From: Agrypnia vestita
Lineage: Eukaryota > Arthropoda > Insecta > Trichoptera > Phryganeidae
Assembly (NCBI GenBank): GCA_016648135.1
Contig: JADDOH010010980.1
Coordinates: 1 to 64,000, forward strand
Direction of reading: 5' to 3'
Length of the DNA: 64,000 bases
Part shown: one piece after another, positions 43,620-53,397 of the stretch
Layout of the letters: every line of letters starts with the position of its first letter
Position numbering within the stretch: position 1 is the first letter of the stretch
Position numbers and translations under genes: made by a program
Notes under the pieces: model-generated
What the model was told of the DNA's origin: nothing
The model's database searches: none
Seen by the model: only the letters and a program-made list of their open reading frames with translations

Positions 43620-44445
43620 ATGCATTAATATTATATTTTACTGACAAAAGCAATTGATATCTCCAATATAATAGGGTTTCATGTGAATACGTCTGTTATT
43701 TCCTTGTTTTCAGCTATAAACCTATGTCACTTCTTTCGTTGTGCGACGAATAGTCCAGCCTCGACAATTTGAGATTCTATACAAAGTCAAGAGTCAAGAA
43801 AAAGACTCTACATACCGCGCGTGCGCGTGAGTGTCCAACACGGAATTATTTTTCGAGTATCATATATTACGATATGCATTATGATTTAAAAAGAATTGCA
43901 GAATTATTAATGTCTTTTTTAATTCAATGCAGAAAATAATAATTCGACCCAAATAGTATGCGAGCAAATGTTGAAAGTTAAAATACTAAACACGTTTACA
44001 TTCTAGATTTAGTCGAAGACAAGACAATGACCACGCGCTACCCAAGCGTGTGACCGTCAAACATATAATTATTTTGAGATCCTCATATTTATAATTTTAA
44101 AAATATTTAAAAATTATTAACGTTTTTTTAATTCGTTACGGAAAATAATAATTCGACCCAAATAATGAACGAGCATTTGTCGAAATTCAAATAAGTAAAA
44201 ATTTTGACACAAATAGCAGTCAGTGTACCGCGGCGACGCACACTGTAATATATTCCGGATCTATCGGAACCTAATACAATGTATATTAATTTAATTTTTA
44301 TCTCCGGATGTACTGAATAGATTTATATCAAACTTTCCCTGAATGTTCATAAATATATTCTTTATATGTACACATAACTCACATCTATCCAAATTCATGA
44401 AGTTTCATGCAAGAAAAAAAAACAAAAGTCGGTTCATTCGACTTA
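43620..44445. other. Spacer before mariner, no gene seen
   Basis: AT-rich. Two related blocks with AATAATAATTCGACCC (about 43931 and 44146) suggest an old local duplication. Confidence 0.4.
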
Positions 44446-44447
44446 TA

Positions 44448-45733
44448 TTAGGTCCTTACATATGAAATTGACGTTTAGTATGGGAGGAACATAAAGACGA
44501 TTTTTTTTTATTATAATATATTTATTTAATCAAAGTATGTACCATTGCTATCTATGCACTTTTGCCATCTCATAGGTAGTTCATCGATCCCTTTACTGAA
44601 AAAACCATTCGGACGGGAATCAATAAAATCTTTGAAGGCGGTTTGGACTGCCCCATCGGAGTTGAATTTTTTACTTTGCAAGAAGTTATCCAAATTTCGA
44701 AAAAAATGGTAATCTGTTGGGGCAAGGTCCGGAGAGTACGGTGGATGTCTTAGACATTCCAATTGAAGCTCCTCTAATTTGGTAGCCGTCTGTTGTGCAG
44801 TGTGTGGTCTAGCGTTATCATGAAGCAGCAGTGGCCTAGAGCGATTAACCAGCCTCGGTTGTTTAGCAGCTAGCTTTTCCATCATGGTTTGCAGTTGCTG
44901 ACAATAGACATCTGCCGTAATCGTCTGGCCAGATTTAAGAAAGCTGTAGTGAACGACACCAGCACTAGTCCACCAAACGCTCACAAGTAACTTTTTTGGA
45001 GTCAATTTTCGCTTGGGGCATGGTTTGGCTGGTTCGGCAGGGTTCAGCCATTGCGATGAGCGCTTCCGATTATCGTACAGGATCCACTTTTCATCACAGG
45101 TAATGATTCGATTTAAAATCCCTTCATTATTGTGCCGGTTGAGTAATGCAACGCAGCAGTCAACGCGCGTTTGTTGATTTGCTTCACTCAATTCGTGAGG
45201 TACCCACCTTTCAAGCTTTTTCACCTTACCAATTTGCTTCAAGTGGATTAAAACAGTTTTATCACTAACACCGCAGCCTGCAGCTAACTCGGATGTGGTT
45301 TGCGATGGATCCGCTTCCACAATAGCCTTCAATTCTTCATTATCAACTTTGGTCTCCGGCCGTCCACGGGGCTGGTTCTGCAGGTCGAAATTTCCAGAAC
45401 GAAAACGTTGGAACCAAAAACGCACTGTGTTTTCTTTTGCGGCACCGTCGCCATACACATCATTAATCCTTCGAGCCGTTTCTGCAGCACTGGTGCCACG
45501 GTGGAACTCGTACTCGTAAATAACGCGATATTTCAAGTTTTTCATTTTGTAAACTGAGTGACGCAAAGAAAAAAACAATTGAGGAAAAAACAAATGAATT
45601 ATAATTTTCAAAACACAAATACATGAGTAAATAGCTGTATAAATTTGGATTTGGAATTCCTAACCAAAGAGAAGATATTTGAGATCAAATTTGCCAGTAC
45701 GGCAAAACGCCAATTTCATATGTAAGGACCTTA
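44448..45733 (-). mobile_element. Full-length mariner transposon
   Basis: Inverted repeats TTAGGTCCTTACATATGAAA (left) and TAAGGTCCTTACATATGAAA (complement of the right) enclose 1286 bp, the normal mariner size. TA flanks both ends (44446-44447 and 45734-45735). It contains one uninterrupted transposase ORF. Confidence 0.9.
44526..45545 (-). CDS. Mariner transposase, intact frame
   Basis: 339 residues, the usual mariner length, from MKNLKYRVIYEYEF (chosen over an upstream in-frame ATG at 45611 because family members start here) to the end NGTYFD. The N-terminal helix-turn-helix region (RRINDVYGDGAAKENTVRFW) binds the terminal repeats. The WVPHEL linker motif and YSPDLAPTDYHFF are present. 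The catalytic triad is complete: ITCDEKW, LLHDNARP and the Asp of APTDYHFF, the last two 34 residues apart (D34D). Resembles the mori/cecropia-type mariners by motif; I cannot rank the subfamily. It may still be able to act on the truncated copies at 17721 and 33926. Confidence 0.9.
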   Translation of the reverse strand: MKNLKYRVIYEYEFHRGTSAAETARRINDVYGDGAAKENTVRFWFQRFRSGNFDLQNQPRGRPETKVDNEELKAIVEADPSQTTSELAAGCGVSDKTVLIHLKQIGKVKKLERWVPHELSEANQQTRVDCCVALLNRHNNEGILNRIITCDEKWILYDNRKRSSQWLNPAEPAKPCPKRKLTPKKLLVSVWWTSAGVVHYSFLKSGQTITADVYCQQLQTMMEKLAAKQPRLVNRSRPLLLHDNARPHTAQQTATKLEELQLECLRHPPYSPDLAPTDYHFFRNLDNFLQSKKFNSDGAVQTAFKDFIDSRPNGFFSKGIDELPMRWQKCIDSNGTYFD

Positions 45734-45739
45734 TATTTG

Positions 45740-46060
45740 CACAAATTGAGCTTGTTTTATATATATAAAATGTTAATGGCTGTCGTCCGAATCTTCTTCG
45801 TCCGAGTCTTTCGCCCCGGTAATTTCTGGTGCCTTCAAAAACAGCATTGTCTCTCAAAAAAAAGTGGTTTGTTTCCGAGGAAGAGAAGTATTCGAACTGG
45901 ACATTCTGGGTTGGGTGTTGCTGTCGTGTCAGTTGTGATGTTGTTCATTTCCTTTAGACTGCCTCCACAAATGTAACACTTTTACGAAGAATTGTATTGT
46001 GACAGTAAGCTACAAACTTTCACGGTACCAACCACGGTAAGTACCAATTCATGTCTGCAT
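45740..46060. other. Spacer, no gene assigned
   Basis: A short open frame (45737-45976) has no recognisable domain; a GGTAAGTACC donor-like site occurs near 46035. Confidence 0.3.
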
Positions 46061-46061
46061 T

Positions 46062-46990
46062 TCACATCCGAGTTATTAATTCTGAAATTTGTTCCCACAT
46101 TTTACACGTTTCTTTTTTCTTTTCCAGTGAGGAAATCTGGTCCATGCATCCTCTGCCGCTCATGAACGCTCCTTGCACATCCCACACTTTTTCTTTCGTT
46201 GTCAACCTCACTCTTTCTATCAAAATTCTCGCATACAGTTTTCCAACAGAGCTCAATAGGCCAATGGCCCGATAGCTCGCGCAGTTCATTCGCGACCCTT
46301 TTCCTTTGTATAGAGGCATGATAACAGCTCTTTTCCAATCCTTTGGAGTGTAGCTGCCCTCTAAATATTGGTCGAAGAGTTAAAGAAGCCACGTGAATAT
46401 TACTGGACCACCACCCTTAATGTACTCGGCAGCAACATTGTCATAACCCACAGCCTTGCCATTCTTCATGTGCATCAATGCCCTTTTGATTTCTTCCACA
46501 TTTATCTCATCACACTATCGTCACCATTCATAAATGCACTGGACGCCTCAAAGGAATCCTCACTCGCATTCCAATTACTCTCATAAATTTCTTCAAAAAA
46601 TTCCTTTATCTTTTATTTCGTTTTCATTCCAAAGCATCTTTCCATTCATTTTCACACTCCCTCTTTTCGTGCCACTACGAGTTTTTTTAACTTCCTCCCA
46701 AAAGACTTTGATATTCTCTTGGAAGTTCTGAGTTAATTTAAGTCCCTCGTCCTTCCTTCTTTCACTCCGTGTTTTACCTTTCTCTTACATACAACATATA
46801 AATCCTTTGCTAGCGTATATCCATTCACATCTCCATTCTTCGTTGCGAGAAGAGTGTTATCGTTATCCTCATTACGATATCGTATGCCCGTCCCCACCCA
46901 ATAATTCCATATCGCAGTAGTGGGTAAACAGTAGCGAAATGCACCCTTTTTAAGTTGTTTACACTTAAAATGTTTCTTATTCTTAACCTT
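46062..46990 (-). pseudogene. LINE reverse transcriptase core fragment
   Basis: Read on the reverse strand: EEIKRALMHMKNGKAVGYDN, then DWKRAVIMPLYKGKGSRMNC and ARILIERVRLTT, then FMSGRGCMDQI, i.e. the first RT motifs of a non-LTR element, with stops and a frame change near 46380. Probably the upstream part of the family whose 3' ends lie at 15895, 26735 and 42955. Confidence 0.7.
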
Positions 46991-47074
46991 ATAAATATAT
47001 TTTATTTTGCATATCCCCAAATGAAATTATCTATGGGGACAGTTTTGAAACGAACATAATATAACAAAAAATAA

Positions 47075-47245
47075 GAATGTTCTTAGGTTTTCACGGCCAC
47101 TCAGAATCTTCAAGTTTGTGTTTACTGGGGTATTATGCCGTGTTGTTACGACCTTTCGGGCGGACGTTTCGGATCCCATTGCAGGGCATATGGGGTCGTA
47201 ACAACACGGCATAATACCCCAGTAAACACAAACTTGAAAAAACAA
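47075..47245. mobile_element. Palindromic Penelope-like terminal fragment
   Basis: CAAGTTTGTGTTTACTGGGG and its complement bracket a centre with CCTTTCGGGCGGACGTTTCG and CATTGCAGGGC. The flanking GGTTTTCACGGCCACTCAGA block is seen again near 21940, 51350 and 53075. Confidence 0.5.
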
Positions 47246-47555
47246 AAAATAAGATACAATTGGTTATACGCAAAAAAAAAACAATTTTTTTTACAAGTTT
47301 ACAAACACTTGAAAAAATTATTATATTAATTGCACAGAAAAACTGACAATTCGGTAATAAATTTATTAAAATTTTCAAACATTTAGTGCGCCCCGTTTTA
47401 TATAACCAAGTGACACCGAAGGTTTCTTCGACAACTGTAATATGTTTCGATACAAGCGTTTAAATATTTTTATCGTGCCTCGATACATCGACTATCTTCC
47501 AGATCTTACCTTAGAGGCGGGAGATGTTTTATTACGAACGTTCTGTCAGCGTAGT
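47246..47555. other. Spacer, no gene seen
   Basis: A-rich sequence, no ORF supported. Confidence 0.35.
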
Positions 47556-47558
47556 TTA

Positions 47559-48309
47559 AGCCATGTATTCACTAGGGGACAAATTGTCCCTCAACAGCAC
47601 GCGCGGCATAGAGTCTACGTGACGTTGCAACGTCGTGCACTGTTCCGCGACTTCGCGCACAACATAGCGCGGCATTTCTACGTGCCGTGGCAACGTTGCC
47701 ATGCGCACGGTACCCGAGCGTACTCACTGCAACATTCCGCGGAGCGTCAGTACCACGTGGTATGTTTACAAGTGAATACGCATGCGCTGTATCTGTCAAG
47801 ATGACAATGCAGGGAAACGAAATCGTTCTCGAACTCACCGAGCTGTATCGATCGAAGATCGCATAGAATGTCCGTCCTTCTTTCTCTTTGTAGTTAATAA
47901 TTTCGCATTCTCCTCTTACTTTTCGATAAACTCATTAACATAAACAGATACGCGGCTATCATCATAACCTCATAGGGCGATATATTTCCGCGACGTCTGG
48001 AAAACAATAATTATTTGCAAAAAGGACCTTGTTTTTAATAATATTCAATTTACTACAGTAAAACCTCGTTAATTTGAAATTGCGACCCAAAAAAACATTT
48101 CGAATTGCGCGGAACCCCGTTTTCGCCAAATGAGATACCGCAGCTGTCATCCATAACCTCATCGGATGACATTTCTGCGACAAGATATGCGAGTCCCGGT
48201 GCGTACACGTCAAATGACCGCGTCATTGTCCCCGAAACATGAGCGTAGATGTTGATGCGACATGTCGAGCGGAATGTTTCGCGATTTGTCCCCTAGTGAA
48301 TACATGGCT
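47559..48309. mobile_element. Element A, complete (751 bp)
   Basis: Inverted ends AGCCATGTATTCACTAGGGG and complement, with TTA on both sides (47556-47558 and 48310-48312), so a TWA duplication as in PIF/Harbinger. The left half is CpG-rich and full of small dyads (GACGTTGCAACGTC, GCGCGGCAT). The open frames across it are not conserved. No transposase. Confidence 0.75.
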
Positions 48310-48465
48310 TTATGCTATCGTATTACAGGTTCGAACATGAATTATTTAAAAAATACTAAACACGTAATAGGGTAATTTTTATGTGAAACAATATTCATTT
48401 TTACATACTCAAAACCAGTGTGCGATCGGGATGCTAAAATAATAAAATCTTTTTACAGAAATAAA

Positions 48466-48939
48466 ATGCACGGGGAAAGGAAACAGTATGCGATTTTAAG
48501 CGAGCAACAAAAGAGTGAAATTATTTATAAATTTTCTTTAAATTACAGTCATTCTGATAAAAAGACTGAATATGGAGTAAGCGATTATTGTGTTAGAGGA
48601 TTAAAAAAAATATATAAAGATTTAATACTGAAGCATTATAGAAAAACGGAATCGACAATAGAAGATACAAATGGATTTGGTGAAATAATAAAAAGCGAAA
48701 GGTTGACTCAGAGATCCGTGACACAAAGCAGAATGCCATCTGAGACACCCTCGCCTGTCCTGCCGGAAGTAGTGGAGGATCTGGACCAAGAGGGACCAAA
48801 GTGGCACACACCAGTGCAAATAGAGAGCTCGTGGAGCCACACAGAGATGGACCAGGTGAAGATGAATTTATGTTCTTACAAAAATGAGAACATTTTGATA
48901 AATTCAGGCAGACTTTTTTCAAAACGATGCATATTTTAA
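48466..48939 (+). CDS. Array gene copy 5: helix-turn-helix protein (coding exon)
   Basis: 157 codons from the shared ATG (MHGERKQYAILSEQQ); exon starts at 48459 after TCTTTTTACAG with an upstream GGATGCTAAAA branch-like site. The helix-turn-helix (SEIIYKF ... YGVSDYCVRGLKKIYK) is more diverged: the middle reads SDKKTEY where others have DIAKEF, so DNA binding may be weakened. The tail has VQIESSWSHTEMDQVKMN, the family ending, then an AT-rich extension of 20 residues. Just before it, ATGGACCAG/GTGAAG could act as a splice donor. No exon-1 unit recognised upstream; element A lies there. Confidence 0.6.
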   Translation: MHGERKQYAILSEQQKSEIIYKFSLNYSHSDKKTEYGVSDYCVRGLKKIYKDLILKHYRKTESTIEDTNGFGEIIKSERLTQRSVTQSRMPSETPSPVLPEVVEDLDQEGPKWHTPVQIESSWSHTEMDQVKMNLCSYKNENILINSGRLFSKRCIF

Positions 48940-48974
48940 AACGAATTCGATTTGAATTTCGTATTATTGTATTT

Positions 48975-49494
48975 ATACAGGGTGCACCAGAGCTAGCAGC
49001 AGAAACTTGGCAGGTAGATTCCTGACTATGTTATGAGTCTAAAATGTTCAAGCAACCATGGCCTAACATCAATAGTTATAGAGATACGCAATATCAAAGA
49101 TTGCATTTTTTTTTCAATATATCTGACTTATTTTTTGCAAAAAGTTGAACTATCATTACAGTAACTTGTATCGATTATGACAAATTTATTTGCTTCAATA
49201 CAACTTAAATAAAATGATAAAAACCTTGTAAAAAATAAAATTTTCAAATCTTTGCAAGGTTTTTATCATTTTATTCGACTTGTGTTAAAGCGAATGAATT
49301 TTTCATAATCGACATAAGATACTGTAATGATAGTTCAACTTTCTGCAAAAAATAAGTAAGAAATTTTGAAAAAAAATGCAAATTTTGATATTGCTTATCT
49401 CCATAACTATTGATTGCTTGAACATTTTAGACTCATAACATAGTCAGGATCTCCCGGCCAAGTTTCTGCTGCTAGCTCTGGTACACCCTGTATA
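48975..49494. mobile_element. Fold-back MITE family E, complete (TACAGGGTG ends)
   Basis: Ends ACAGGGTGCACCAGAGCTAG and complement, inside TA-rich flanks compatible with a TA duplication. Arms extend over the whole element to an axis near CTTGCAAGG-type sequence. Inserted in the spacer between gene copy 5 and the next exon-1 unit. Confidence 0.75.
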
Positions 49495-49499
49495 ACAAT

Positions 49500-49666
49500 T
49501 CCAATAAATAACAAGAGTTTTGCATTTAATGTTTACCCTTCCTGGACGCGGAGACTACGTCATCACACCCATATGCGGTGGAGCTGGAAGGTTTCCATCA
49601 TCAGCGACCCAGTGAACGACGTTCTACGCTTCCTAACAATCCCGTACAGTCTGCAACACATCACAA
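49500..49666 (+). pseudogene. Exon-1-like unit before copy 6, frameshifted
   Basis: Aligned to the units at 52860 and 57317 but the ATG is lost (AAGAGTTTTGC), two bases are missing after GGACGC, and a stop follows at CAGTGA. The donor CACAA/GTGAGT (49666/49667) is intact. Confidence 0.6.
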
Positions 49667-49794
49667 GTGAGTACCTACTTTAGTACCTATCCATCCGTAC
49701 ACGATATTGTAAAAAATTAGGAGAACTAAAAGAAATGAAAATTAAAAGAACTAATTAGGAAAGAATGAAAAGCCGATCCTAGCACAAAAATACG

Positions 49795-50303
49795 ATTAAA
49801 AAAAGTAACCCATAAATACCAAGTTTTTATTATGCTCCCTTTCTTTGTAAAATATAACAACAATTAAAGACGAATTAAAACATATAGCATAACACTAAAC
49901 TTACAGTAATTTAATATATTTCTAAAATGTCGGATGTTTGAGCTTTGATAAGACACTTCATGCTTTGAAGATTAAATTCTAAAAACATTTGTCAGTCAAT
50001 TTAGATTTTCGACATTCGTAGTGAAAATATTCTGCGACGTTATCGGGCCGCCGTTGCTAGTAATCAAACTTTTGAAAAAAACATTAAAATTTCTAAAAAT
50101 CCGAAATTATACTATAATTATTAATTTTTTTAACGAAAATTTGATAGATCTTCTTGATCGTCGCCACGAGTCTACTTGCCAAGTTTCAGCTCGACTGGAT
50201 CACGGGAAAAGGGTCAAAAATCGATCCAAAGTTTTTTTTGACGGCAAGCCGGCAAGCAAGCAAGCAAGCAGAAGCCACGAGTTAATATAAAGGGAGTAAA
50301 AAG
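49795..50303. mobile_element. MITE family D, complete, reverse orientation
   Basis: Runs from AAGTAACCCATAAATACC to GAGTTAATATAAAGGGAGTA. Contains (GCAA)n from the TTGC block. Lies in the putative intron before gene copy 6. Confidence 0.65.
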
Positions 50304-50309
50304 GGTCGC

Positions 50310-50480
50310 TTGGCTAGTTTGCTCATGTTGAATAAATAGTGAGGAGGGGAAAATAAGAAATTTAATGTTAAGTTTAAGATGCACGCGTTGATGGTGACAG
50401 AAAGAGAGGACTTGGAATGACCAGGTTAACCAGATACTGGAAGAACAACGAGAATATATCAAAATACAGAAAGGCTCTAG
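50310..50480 (+). pseudogene. LINE reverse-transcriptase 3' fragment
   Basis: Decayed match to 10780-11010 (TCGCTTGGCTAGTTTGCTCA, CACGCGTTGATGGTGACAGA, AACCAGATACTGGAA). Not coding. Confidence 0.45.
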
Positions 50481-50626
50481 TACCTACCCTATATTACTTT
50501 TTTCACTTCACTTCTTCATCGTTGTTTTTTTGTTCCAAATGTTTTACTCTTTAATAAGCTTTGTTCTATAAAATATTCTAACGATTTAATTAAAAAATTG
50601 CAATGTTTTAAGTTTATATAATACTA

Positions 50627-51285
50627 GCTGTTCGTACCCGGCGTTGCACGGGTTAAGGATTAAGTTGAAAATAAATTTGTGGGGGGGGAAACAAAGGTTC
50701 CATATTTCCATTTGATCGAGGCTGGGAAGCATAGGATGTTTAGGGAAGAAATATGGTCTATTTTTTCCATCTGGAATATGTACGCAAAATTTGGGTCCAA
50801 TCGGTCGAGCGATCTAGATTTGTACAGAAAATATATCTGGGGGAGGGGATGGGTTAGAAGGGAAGGGGAAATGTCGCCTATGTTACCCGCCGGGTCCTAA
50901 AGAATAAGTTTCAAAATTTCAAGTCCGATCGGTCGAATGGTACAGATTTGCATTTAAAATATATCAGGGGGAGGGGTAAATGTCGCCTATGTTACAGTAG
51001 CCAGTATATATTTAAATTTTACGGCGTAGTGGGGGGAAGTTTGCGCATTTACCATTCCACCAACGAAACCCAAAATTTGTCTTCTGCGCATTCCTCCACT
51101 ACGCCAAAAAATTTCAAGACGTTTGCCAGCAACTGTACCCGCCGGGTCCTAATGAATAAGTTTTCAAATTTTACGTCCGATCGGTCGAACGGTACAGATT
51201 TGCATTTAAAATAAATGTATCAAGAGAGGGGAAGGAGTCAAAGGGGAGGTGGGAAATGTCGCCTATGTTACCCGCCGGGTCTGCT
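50627..51285 (-). mobile_element. Helitron-like element with satellite units
   Basis: On the reverse strand the end is GTGCAACGCCGGGTACGAAC then AGCTAG before T, a Helitron-type terminus. Three or four internal units carry ATGTTACCCGCCGGGTCCTA and GTCCGATCGGTCGAA. Shares units with 33463-33800. A small palindrome (GGCGTAGTGGGG / CCTCCACTACGCC) sits at 51010-51110. Confidence 0.55.
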
Positions 51286-51577
51286 TTAATTATGATTCGA
51301 AAATGTTTAAGCAACCGTGACCTAATATCAATAGATACACAGAAGATTCTGAACGGCCGTGAAAACCTAAGGACATTTTTAAGATGTAAAAGAGTTTTCT
51401 TTGATTTGACAAAAAAAAAATTATGGCGTTAGTTAGGTTTTAATGCTCAACTACTAATGTTTCTCTGAAACAATATTTATTTTTATGCGATCAAAATCTA
51501 TATATAGTAATATATAAACAAAATCTATATATGGCAATAGCAGTACTAATATATAAAGGCATTTTTACAGAAATAAA

Positions 51578-51880
51578 ATGAAGGTGGAAAAGGAAATGAG
51601 AGCGATGGACTGTACAGAAAAAGAGACAAATTTATGTGGTGAAATAATAAAGAGCGAAGGGTTAACTCAGAGACCCGCGACGCGTGACTCAATTCGGTCA
51701 CCCGCGCTGATCCTCGAAGAGATGCCGGAAGCGAGGACGAATTCGGAGAAAGTTATCAAAGTGGAACCAGAATGCGACGAAGTATTACAAATAGACGACT
51801 CGGAAAGCGATACAGAGATGGACCAGGTGAAGATACCTAAATTTTTTTTTTTATTTTTTTTCAAAAATGAGAACATTTAG
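51578..51880 (+). CDS. Array gene copy 6: paralog lacking the helix-turn-helix
   Basis: 100 codons from the shared ATG; exon from 51571 after ATTTTTACAG. Compared with copy 7, an in-frame internal deletion joins MKVEK directly to EMRAMDCTEKETN, removing the whole DNA-binding part. The rest is nearly identical to copy 7: SEGLTQRPATRDS, LEEMPEARTNSEK, then IKVEPECDEVLQIDDSE (SUMO-acceptor-like IKVE next to a hydrophobic-acidic SIM-like stretch) and EMDQVKI. Its exon-1 unit (49500) is broken. Either a decaying copy or a protein able only to compete for tail partners. Confidence 0.5.
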   Translation: MKVEKEMRAMDCTEKETNLCGEIIKSEGLTQRPATRDSIRSPALILEEMPEARTNSEKVIKVEPECDEVLQIDDSESDTEMDQVKIPKFFFLFFFKNENI

Positions 51881-51881
51881 A

Positions 51882-52355
51882 CACAGTATACCCAGAACAG
51901 TAGTTTATCTACAGCCTGTCGGCGAGTTATTAGCCTACTCTTGCGTTGACGCTAGGGTTGTCCCTTTTTTTAACTCGTAGCGTCTGAGATTCTGACGCAT
52001 ATTGTGGACACGAAATCCGAAAAATTCTGTAATTAGTATACCTAGTTTCTGCACTTAAATTGCAAGAACGCTGATTAACGTAGACTTTTAAAAACTCACA
52101 GTCTTTGTGATAATCAACACACCTTTTTAGTAAAGCACCACAAACATAAAAAAGGCATTTTTTTCTAAAGCGGCGGCTGCGAGCGCGAATGGCACCGAAG
52201 GCACGGCCCTTACTGCCGCCGCCTTGTGCCCCCATATTCTATGTCAATGTGTGCGTCACAGTGCGTGCGTACACGGCGCCGAACACGCACGCACACATTC
52301 TAATGGGTAGCGGCCAATTTGTATGAAAACGTATTACTGTTTTTAGTATACTGTG
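51882..52355. mobile_element. Element C copy 2 (reverse)
   Basis: CACAGTATACCCAGAACAGT at the left and its complement at the right, flanked by ATTTAGA (51875-51881, 52356-52362). It begins at the end of the gene 6 exon. Gene copy 5 shows the uninterrupted flank (GAGAACATTTTGATAAATTC). Confidence 0.85.
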
Positions 52356-52379
52356 ATTTAGATAAATCCATGCGGACAT

Positions 52380-52859
52380 TTTCTAAAATAAGGCAAAATT
52401 GTGCATATTTTAAAACGAATTTAATTTTAATTTCGTATTATTTTATTTATTTATTTTTATTTTATTTATTAGAGACACTAACAGGATAATAGGTACATGA
52501 TACTCTGATAATAAACATTATAGTGAAGACCATGCCCATTATCCCAATTACAAGTGTCTTCAGCACGCTCTAGTAACATTATTTTTGCAATTGATTATAT
52601 TTTACATGTACATTTATGTGTACATATTGTATATTTTGTGTTTGAATGTAGTGCGATTAGTATTTAATGAATGATTGATTCAATGGATCTATAGGTTCAT
52701 GTCATCGTTTAGAAAATGGATGTTGTGTATGAGTGAGTTTTTGAACGAAGATAAGGTATCTGCAAGAATATCAGCATCAATGTTAGGGTCAGCACAATAC
52801 AAATTATATGTGCGACACAAATTATATGTGTCGCACATATAATTCCAATAAATAAACAA
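52380..52859. other. Array spacer with inserted AT-rich DNA
   Basis: Begins with the spacer motif AAGGCAAAATTGTGCATATT. Before the next exon-1 unit it contains a 350-base insertion, including a TTTATTTATTTTTATTTTAT run and the small dyad TATATGTGCGACACA / TGTGTCGCACATATA. Confidence 0.45.
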
Positions 52860-53017
52860 ATGTGTTGTGTGTTTTATGTTCACATAAACCTTCCTGGACG
52901 CACGAAGACTACATCATCACTCACAAATGCGGTGGAGCCAGAAGATGTCTGTCAGCAACTCACTGAACTACGTTTTACCCTTCCTACTAATCCCGTACAG
53001 TCTGCAACACGTCATAA
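52860..53017 (+). CDS. Candidate 5' exon of array gene copy 7
   Basis: ATG at 52860 opens 52 codons plus two bases (MCCVFYVHINLPGRTKTTSS ... AVEPEDVCQQLTELR) to the donor CATAA/GTGAGT (53017/53018). Joined to the acceptor at 56337 it reads in frame into copy 7, giving about 208 residues. The intron (3.3 kb) is filled with Gypsy and Penelope remnants. AATAAA and a GT-rich run overlap the first codons. Differences from 57317 are few, so openness is only weak evidence for translation. Confidence 0.45.
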
Positions 53018-53397
53018 GTGAGTACTTTAGTATCCATCCGTGTATGATAGAGTAAAGAGGGCCATCTGAAGATTCTGAAAGGTCGTGAAACCTGAGAACA
53101 TTTTTCAGCATATCCCATTAAATAGATGAGAAAAGTCAACATTAATCACAAAAAAAATCATAAGGAGTTATACCACTGAGGGAGACTCAAATTTAGGTAG
53201 AAATTGGGTGACTGTTTACAAAGAGATGAGGAATTATGTTTATTTATTTTATTGAAACTTATTAACGTACATAATAAACTATTATTTTTGAGGAAAAATA
53301 TTTACCGCCTCGTATGCATTACCGTGTAGTTCCTCCGCTGTGACTGAATTACATCATTTCTTAGAATCTTAATTTTGAATATTTACGCATCTCGAGA

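Noticed and set aside
47442..47804. 120-codon frame with Arg/His-rich sequence across element A
   Set aside because: It crosses the element boundary at 47559 and depends on CpG-rich dyads; no transposase motif is present.
52860..53017. Exon-1 unit as a THAP or other zinc-binding domain because of the MCC start
   Set aside because: The C-x-x-C, C-x-x-H spacing and the AVPTIF-type motif of THAP are missing.
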